Shown piece by piece: positions 59,087-64,000 of a stretch of DNA of 64,000 nt. The stretch lies in the NCBI RefSeq assembly GCF_014170375.1, contig NZ_LZZW01000015.1, positions 62,001-126,000 of the forward strand, read 5' to 3'. Position numbers and translations under genes: made by a program. Under the pieces are notes generated by a model that did no database searches, was not told the DNA's origin, and saw only the letters and a program-made list of their open reading frames with translations. Every line of letters begins with the position of its first letter. Within the stretch, counting starts at the first letter, position 1. The DNA is from Variovorax sp. UMC13. Its GTDB lineage: Bacteria; Pseudomonadota; Gammaproteobacteria; Burkholderiales; Burkholderiaceae_C.

Positions 59087-59397
59087 TGCGGTCCTTCGTC
59101 AGGGGGTTGGGGGGGGGCGGCTCCTGCAGCCTCTCGGCGCGGCGCCTGCGCGCGGTGCGGCAAGACAGATGCCCGTTGGGGCCGCCGGCCTAGGCGGGCA
59201 GCTGCTGCCGGCGTCGGCAAGAGTGGCCGCAAGAATTTCCGGTTGATCGGCCGCGCGCGTCAACGGTGCCCGGAGCCCATCCAGCCGCTCCGTACCGAAG
59301 GCCAGCGAGACCGGCGGCCTGCCGGCGCAGTGGTTCTCGGCATGCCCTTTGCCCGATCTGCGCGCTGCGGCACTGGTCCCGCGCGCCCGGGAGCACC
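59087..59397 (+). other. Intergenic between divergent genes
   Basis: It must hold promoters of the DUF892 and DUF808 genes. I see a G-run of nine near 59110 but no clear gene, RNA or repeat. Confidence 0.4.
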
Positions 59398-60312
59398 ATG
59401 GCCACCAGCCTGCTGGCATTGCTGGACGACATCACGACATTGCTCGACGACCTGTCGGTGCTGGCCAAGGTGGCCGCCCGCAAGACCGCCGGCGTGGTGG
59501 GCGACGACCTGGCGCTCAATGCACAGCAGGTCTCGGGCTTGCGGGCCGACCGCGAATTGCCGGTGGTCTGGGGCGTCGCCAAGGGCTCTTTCCGGAACAA
59601 GGCCATCCTGGTGCCCGCCGCGCTCGCCATCAGCGCGTTCGCGCCCTCGGCGATCACGCCGCTGTTGATGCTCGGCGGCGCCTACCTGTGCTACGAAGGC
59701 GTCGAGAAGCTGGCGCCGCCGTGGCTGCACGGCCTTGGCGAGGCGAGCGCGGCCGACCCGCAGCGCACGACCGCCGCGGCCGGCACGCTGCGGGACGTGC
59801 GCGCCCTCGAGCAGGTCCGGATCCGCGGCGCGGTGCGCACCGACTTCGTGCTCTCCGCCGAAATCATCACCATCACCCTGGGCACCGTGAGGGGCAGCCC
59901 GTTCCTCGCCCAGGTGATCGTGATGGCCGTGGTGGCCGTGCTGATGACGGTGGGCGTCTACGGCCTGGTCGCGGTCATCGTCAAGCTGGACGATGCCGGG
60001 CTGTATCTGAGCCGCCAGCCCGGTGCACGGGCCGCAGTCGGGCGCGGCATCCTCGCCGCCGCGCCCTGGTTCCTGCGGGCGCTCTCGGTGGCCGGCACAG
60101 CGGCGATGTTCCTGGTCGGCGGAGCCATCCTGACGCACGGTGTGACCGCGCTGCATGCCGGCATCGAGCAGATGGCAGCCGCCACGGCGGTCTGGCCCGG
60201 CGGCGAACTCTGGGAGGCTGCGGCACGTGCGCTGCTGAACATCGCCTTCGGCATCGGCGCCGGCGCGGTCGTGCTGGCCGGCATGGTGCTGGTCAGGCGC
60301 CTGCGCCGCTGA
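59398..60312 (+). CDS. DUF808 (YedI-like) membrane protein
   Basis: A 304-residue protein, MATSLLALLDDITTLLDDLS with LAKVAARKTAGVVGDDLALN, then a chain of hydrophobic helices: ILVPAALAISAFAPSAITPL, QVIVMAVVAVLMTVGVYGLV, ALSVAGTAAMFLVGGAIL and ALLNIAFGIGAGAVVLAGMV. The DDITTLLDD start and KTAGVVGDDLALN are hallmarks of DUF808 proteins. They sit in the inner membrane and their role is unknown. The start ATG at 59398 fits the family exactly. Confidence 0.92.
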   Translation: MATSLLALLDDITTLLDDLSVLAKVAARKTAGVVGDDLALNAQQVSGLRADRELPVVWGVAKGSFRNKAILVPAALAISAFAPSAITPLLMLGGAYLCYEGVEKLAPPWLHGLGEASAADPQRTTAAAGTLRDVRALEQVRIRGAVRTDFVLSAEIITITLGTVRGSPFLAQVIVMAVVAVLMTVGVYGLVAVIVKLDDAGLYLSRQPGARAAVGRGILAAAPWFLRALSVAGTAAMFLVGGAILTHGVTALHAGIEQMAAATAVWPGGELWEAAARALLNIAFGIGAGAVVLAGMVLVRRLRR

Positions 60313-60366
60313 CCGGCGCCACGGACCGGTCGTCCGGCGCGGGAATGTGGCTTGCCGCACGCCTGC

Positions 60367-61734
60367 ATGGCACACACGACATCCTCCGCCGCATCGATCC
60401 GGCCCGGTTGGGGGCGCCTCGCGGCCTGGGACAGCACACTGGCCCTGGCGGCCGACCCCTACCGCTTCATCTCGCGCGCGTGCGCGGCACACGGCACGCG
60501 AGGCGTGCGCGGCCGCCTGCTGCTGCAGCCCACCGCGTTTCTCACAGGTACGGCCGCAGCGCGCGTGTTCTACGAATCCCCGCAGCTGATGCGCCACGAT
60601 GCTGCACCCGGCGCGCTGCTGGCCACGCTGCTGGGGCGCGGCGGTGTGCAGACACTCGACGGCGCGGCGCATCAGCACCGCAAGGCGGTATTCCTGCACC
60701 TGCTGCACGGCCCGGCGGTCGGCGCGCTACTGCAGGCGGCCGAGGCCCGCTGGGCGCACTGCGTGCAGCTGCGCAGTGCAGCCGATGCGTCAAACGGCGA
60801 ACCGCTGTATCCGCTCATGCAGCATTGGCTCTTCGAGACCGCCATGCAGTGGGCCGGCGTGCCGATGCCGTCCGGCGCCGACCATGCGCGCTGCGAAGCG
60901 GCGATGGTGGACCTGTTCGACCGCGCGGCCTCCTCCGTGCCGGGCCACCTGCGGGCACGTGCGTCCCGCAAGTGGCTGGAGCGCTGGCTTGGCCGCTGCA
61001 TCGACAGGGCACGCAACGAGGAGGTGGTGTTCCGCCCGGGCGGTGCAGCGCTGGCCCTCGCCCTGCACCGCGACCCGGGCGGCGCGTGGCTGCCTACCCA
61101 GGTGGCGGCCGTGGAGCTTCTGAACGTGCTGCGCCCGATCGTCGCGGTATCGGTTTTCGTCACCTGGTGCCAGCATGCGCTGGTGCTGCATCCAGAAGGA
61201 CGAGGCCTGCTGGACAGCGACCGCGGCGTGCTGGCCTTCGTGCAGGAGGTGCGCCGCTTCTACCCGTTCTTTCCGGCGGCGACGGCGCGGGTGCACGGCG
61301 CGTTTGAAGCGGATGGTATGGATTTCAGGGACGGCGAACGGGTGCTGCTGGATTTGTACGGTACCAACCGCGATCCGCAGCACTGGGAGGAGCCGGACGC
61401 CTTCCGGCCCGCCCGCTTCCTGCGGGCCGCGCCGGGACGCTTCAGCTTCGTGCCCCAGGGCGGCGGCGATGCAGCGTTGCACCACCGCTGTCCGGGCGAG
61501 GATTTCGCGGTGGCCCTGATGGCGCTGGCAGTGAACAAGCTGGCTCACTGCGCGCGCTGCGAGGCGTCTGCGCAAGACCTTTCGATCGACATGCGTCGGC
61601 TACCGGCCTTGCCGCGCACCGGTTTGCGCGTCCGCTTCCTGTGCGAGCGTGTCAATGCGATCCGACACGGGCATCCGCCGCCGCCGATGCGCCGGCCTCC
61701 GGAGGACCTACATCCCGTCCGGTCAGTGCATTGA
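60367..61734 (+). CDS. CYP152-type cytochrome P450 (fatty-acid peroxygenase-like)
   Basis: A 455-residue P450. The haem loop is VPQGGGDAALHHRCPGEDFA with Cys375 as thiolate ligand, the K-helix ExxR is EVRRFYPFFPA and the downstream part is LLDLYGTNRDPQHWEEPDAF. These follow the CYP152 group (P450 BS-beta, SP-alpha), which uses H2O2 to hydroxylate fatty acids without a redox partner. A I-helix residue set is replaced (VAVSVFVTWCQH, no acid-alcohol pair), also as in CYP152, and Arg-type acid binding would be expected near it. The ATG at 60367 has no clear ribosome site; a TTG at 60352 is in frame. Confidence 0.87.
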   Translation: MAHTTSSAASIRPGWGRLAAWDSTLALAADPYRFISRACAAHGTRGVRGRLLLQPTAFLTGTAAARVFYESPQLMRHDAAPGALLATLLGRGGVQTLDGAAHQHRKAVFLHLLHGPAVGALLQAAEARWAHCVQLRSAADASNGEPLYPLMQHWLFETAMQWAGVPMPSGADHARCEAAMVDLFDRAASSVPGHLRARASRKWLERWLGRCIDRARNEEVVFRPGGAALALALHRDPGGAWLPTQVAAVELLNVLRPIVAVSVFVTWCQHALVLHPEGRGLLDSDRGVLAFVQEVRRFYPFFPAATARVHGAFEADGMDFRDGERVLLDLYGTNRDPQHWEEPDAFRPARFLRAAPGRFSFVPQGGGDAALHHRCPGEDFAVALMALAVNKLAHCARCEASAQDLSIDMRRLPALPRTGLRVRFLCERVNAIRHGHPPPPMRRPPEDLHPVRSVH

Positions 61735-61817
61735 ATCATCACCCGCACGCGGGCCGATTCGCGAAGCCCGCCGTCCCCTCTCTCCCCTTTTTTTCCACTG
61801 GTACAAAGGAGTTCACC

Positions 61818-62312
61818 ATGGCTGTCAAGACGATCAAGGAACTGTTCATCCACGAGCTGTCGGATACCTACAGCGCCGAAAAGCAGATGACCCGCTCGCT
61901 GCCCAAGATGGCGCGCGCCGCGTCCGACGAACAGTTGGCCCAGGCCTTCCGCGACCACCTGGAGGAAACGCGCGCGCAGGTCGAGCGCATTGACCGGATC
62001 GTCGAGCTCACGGGCCTCAAGCTCAAGCGCATCAAGTGCGCCGCAATGGAAGGCCTGGTCGAGGAAGGCAACGACCTCATCGACGAGATCGACAAGGGCC
62101 CGGTGCTGGACGTGGCGCTTATCGGGGCGGCACAGAAAGTGGAGCACTACGAGATCGCCGGCTACACCACCCTGGTGCTGTTAGCGACCAAGCTCGGTTT
62201 CAAGGATGCGCTGCCGCTGCTCGAAGCGTCACTGGGCGAGGAGAAAGCGACCGACGAGAAGCTCGGCACACTGGGCCAGGCCGCATCCATCGAGGAAGCG
62301 GTCGAGAGCTGA
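61818..62312 (+). CDS. DUF892 (YciF-type) ferritin-like protein
   Basis: A 164-residue helical protein. The chain MAVKTIKELFIHELSDTYSA, KMARAASDEQLAQAFRDHLE, VEHYEIAGYTTLVLLATKLG and ATDEKLGTLGQAASIEEAVE has the Glu/His ligand pattern of YciF, a four-helix diiron-like protein induced by stress. AAAGGAG lies 7-8 bases before the ATG. It follows the P450 gene by 83 bp and is the intact counterpart of the pseudogene at 26004-26493. Confidence 0.93.
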   Translation: MAVKTIKELFIHELSDTYSAEKQMTRSLPKMARAASDEQLAQAFRDHLEETRAQVERIDRIVELTGLKLKRIKCAAMEGLVEEGNDLIDEIDKGPVLDVALIGAAQKVEHYEIAGYTTLVLLATKLGFKDALPLLEASLGEEKATDEKLGTLGQAASIEEAVES

Positions 62313-62988
62313 CCCATCGCCGCGACGCCGAGCCGCGGCAGCGGCTCCGGCGCTTGCAGTGGTCCGCGCGCGGCGCATGCAGCGCCACCGCGCCTCCAGC
62401 AGCGGGCCGAGGTTGGGCGCCAGCACCGCGCCGGTGACCGTGGCCCCGCCCGGGTCCGGCAGCGAGTCAGGCCGCAACCGCAGTCCACCGGTCCACCTGC
62501 ACCATCGGGCGGCGGCAGCCGTGTCAGGAGAAGCAGCCTCGCCATCGGCGGGATTTCCGGGAAGCTGTGCCCCTTTTGCTCGCACGGCACTGCTCGATGG
62601 CGGTCGACGACGACGCGTTGCGCCAGCCACACCGTGAACTCGTGCCCGTCAATCAAGACCGCGAAGACCGCGATCATGGGAACTGTCGGCTCCAGCAGCA
62701 GCGCCCTCAGCGCACTGCCATCTGCACAAACATCGCAAGACAATGGGTCCATTCCCGCCTGCGCTGCTGCGCTCGATCGCGGTGGGGCGCTGGCACCTTC
62801 AGTCCGCAAAGCCCGCCACGGTCCGCGCAGCAGGACCACCCGCATCCACAGTGACAGCGCGAGGCCCGTTGAATCGTTCATCTTTGCGGCCCTCAGGCGC
62901 GCAGCGCGACCGAGCCGGGAAGATTGCCGCGAGCCGATCGCGGCAGACTGCGTCGCGATCGACATCGATCGCACAGCACCCGTGCGAC
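62313..62988 (-). other. No supported gene
   Basis: Long open frames run on both strands. One minus-strand frame, beginning near 62881 with MNDSTGLALSLWMRVVLLRG, has some hydrophobic segments (VPMIAVFAVLIDGHEFTVWL) but no ribosome site, and its end runs antisense into the DUF892 gene. I see no other structure. Confidence 0.35.
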
Positions 62989-63309
62989 TCAGCCGCTGCC
63001 GCGTGGCGTGCGGCCGGCGCCTCCGCCGCCCTTGCGCGCCGAGATCTGGTTCTGCGGACCTGCGCCCATGGCTTGCCGGTCATGCCTGCTGGCCGGCGTG
63101 CGCCGGCCCTGGTTCGTCTGGGTCGGCGCCTGGTTCCCGGTCTTGTTGTGGTCGTTGGCGAACTTGCCCGTGCCAGGCTCCTGCTGATCGGGCTGCTGGT
63201 GATGCTGCGCGGCACGGGTTTGCAGTTGGGCAGGACTGCCGACCTGGTCCTTCTCGGGGTGCTTTTGACGCGACTGCTCGTCGCGAAGGAAATCAAGCTT
63301 CTTGCTCAT
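62989..63309 (-). CDS. Q/N/H-rich hydrophilic small protein
   Basis: A 106-residue protein, MSKKLDFLRDEQSRQKHPEK, then QLQTRAAQHHQQPDQQEPGT and NDHNKTGNQAPTQTNQGRRT, ending in a basic Gly-rich tail. GGAGAGGCCC ahead of the ATG is a good ribosome site. It is rich in Gln, Asn, Gly and charged residues and likely disordered, similar in style to the protein at 57968-58156. The function is unknown. Confidence 0.68.
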   Translation of the reverse strand: MSKKLDFLRDEQSRQKHPEKDQVGSPAQLQTRAAQHHQQPDQQEPGTGKFANDHNKTGNQAPTQTNQGRRTPASRHDRQAMGAGPQNQISARKGGGGAGRTPRGSG

Positions 63310-63799
63310 GGGCCTCTCCATCTGGGCTGAAAGTCCGTGGATCCGGACAGGCAGACCGAGGGCAAATGGCGGTCCCGGCAGGTCGACCGACGGACGCCGG
63401 CCGTGCACGTCATGAACTTCAGTTGCAGTCGCGCGCTGGACAGCGTCCATTCGTGCATGCGCGCGCACCACGCCCTGAGTCTCGGGGCAACATCCAGTCC
63501 ACCTGGTCAACCACGCCGCCGCGCCAACAGTACACCAGGATCGGACTCGCCACGACGCCGCCTGGCCGAGGCGGGAGCCCCCGCACTCGCGCTGCGCATC
63601 TGTGCGCGTGAATTGCCGCCCAGCCGGTTCGGCACCGCCGACGGCGCGCAGCGCAGATGGGTGGGCCGCGTCCCGGCTGTCAGCGATCGGGGACGTGACC
63701 GCGCCGGGCCGCCTTTGCATTGGTGTCACTGCTGATGCAGGCCGATGGGGTCGACCGCCCGAGCGGGGAGCGGGCAAGCGGCGCAGCGGTGGCGCCACC
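63310..63799 (+). other. No supported gene
   Basis: Open frames exist on both strands but none shows a domain or ribosome site. It includes the promoter region of the 62989-63309 gene. Confidence 0.4.
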
Positions 63800-64000
63800 T
63801 CAGGCGACGAGCCCGGCCACCAAGCGCAGGTGCTGCGCCTCGGCGGCGGCGAGGTACCAGTCCTTCTCCCAGACCCGGGCCTGCAGGTCGCCCAGCGTGA
63901 TGGATGCGCCTTCGACCAACTCGGCGAAACCGTCGCGCTCAAGGCGCTGGCCCGATTCGATCTCGGCGAGCACGTTCCTGACCTGCGTGGCGCAGGAGCG
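63800..64000 (-). CDS. Hypothetical protein, N-terminus beyond window
   Basis: The frame is open from the window edge to a TGA at 63800-63802, giving the last 66 residues: CATQVRNVLAEIESGQRLER, FAELVEGASITLGDLQARVW and EAQHLRLVAGLVA. It is helical and acidic. No family is recognised; the start lies to the right of the window. Confidence 0.6.
   Translation of the reverse strand, partial: RSCATQVRNVLAEIESGQRLERDGFAELVEGASITLGDLQARVWEKDWYLAAAEAQHLRLVAGLVA

Noticed and set aside
59260..60708. 482-residue minus-strand frame across DUF808 and the P450 start
   Set aside because: It crosses two real genes on the opposite strand and has no domain.
1..64000. CRISPR array or phage late-gene region
   Set aside because: No set of regularly spaced identical repeats with unique spacers and no capsid, portal or tail gene was seen; the only short repeats are the three operator-like copies at 15724-15775.
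1..64000. Complete tRNA or rRNA gene
   Set aside because: The only tRNA-like sequence noticed is the 47-nt Lys 3' half at 11802-11848; no D arm or 5' acceptor is attached. A scan by eye cannot exclude a missed tRNA.

Overview
The window is GC-rich DNA from a proteobacterium. Gene content suggests a member of the Burkholderiales, probably Comamonadaceae-like (Variovorax or a relative). This placement is an inference from gene families and codon usage; there is no rRNA or complete tRNA gene in the window to confirm it.

Region 1 (about 1-20,000) is accessory DNA. The left edge carries the N-terminal part of a TraG/VirD4 conjugation coupling protein, so a conjugative element continues to the left. 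Then come a broken YadA-type adhesin, a c-di-GMP phosphodiesterase (CSS-EAL), the C-terminal stub of a lyase, a run of small stress-type genes (a DnaJ-like zinc protein, a lipoprotein, small membrane proteins, two Hsp20 chaperones) and two divergent copies of an unnamed small protein family. A 47-nt tRNA-Lys(CTT) 3' half lies next to a tyrosine integrase and marks an integration site. Beyond it lie a ParD antitoxin with a wrecked ParE, an intact IS481-family element with its CCTAGG target duplication, a two-gene AbiEi/AbiEii-type toxin-antitoxin locus preceded by three direct repeats, and remnants of a PIN-domain gene and a DUF433 gene.

Region 2 (about 18,800-37,000) is dominated by redox and respiratory genes. 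It holds an orphan aa3-type oxidase subunit I (ctaD), a haem-oxygenase-like iron protein, an LLM-type flavin oxidoreductase, a thioredoxin-reductase-like protein, a PmtA-like methyltransferase, an S9 peptidase followed by a stand-alone receiver protein and a NodS-like methyltransferase, an orphan bo3-type subunit I (cyoB), a type II NADH dehydrogenase, and an sdhC-sdhD-sdhB cluster from which sdhA is missing. The two oxidase genes and the succinate dehydrogenase cluster all lack partners their complexes normally need.

Region 3 (about 37,000-64,000) holds ferritin-like proteins, two short-chain dehydrogenases (one with a lipoprotein signal), a sugar/polyol-like cluster (HAD phosphatase, DUF707 glycosyltransferase, mannitol-dehydrogenase family enzyme, MFS transporter, second DUF707 protein), a TraR/DksA-like zinc protein, and a three-gene membrane-bound GMC dehydrogenase with a triheme cytochrome. 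It continues with DUF2269 and SDR-DoxX membrane proteins, Q/N-rich low-complexity proteins, DUF892 ferritin-like proteins, a DUF808 membrane protein and a CYP152-type P450.

Several genes have broken or divergent relatives within the window (DUF892, PmtA, the DnaJ-like zinc protein), and many of the broken copies differ from the family by single-base indels. The stress, iron-storage and electron-transfer genes together look like a general stress and alternative-respiration island; that reading is an inference from content and proximity.
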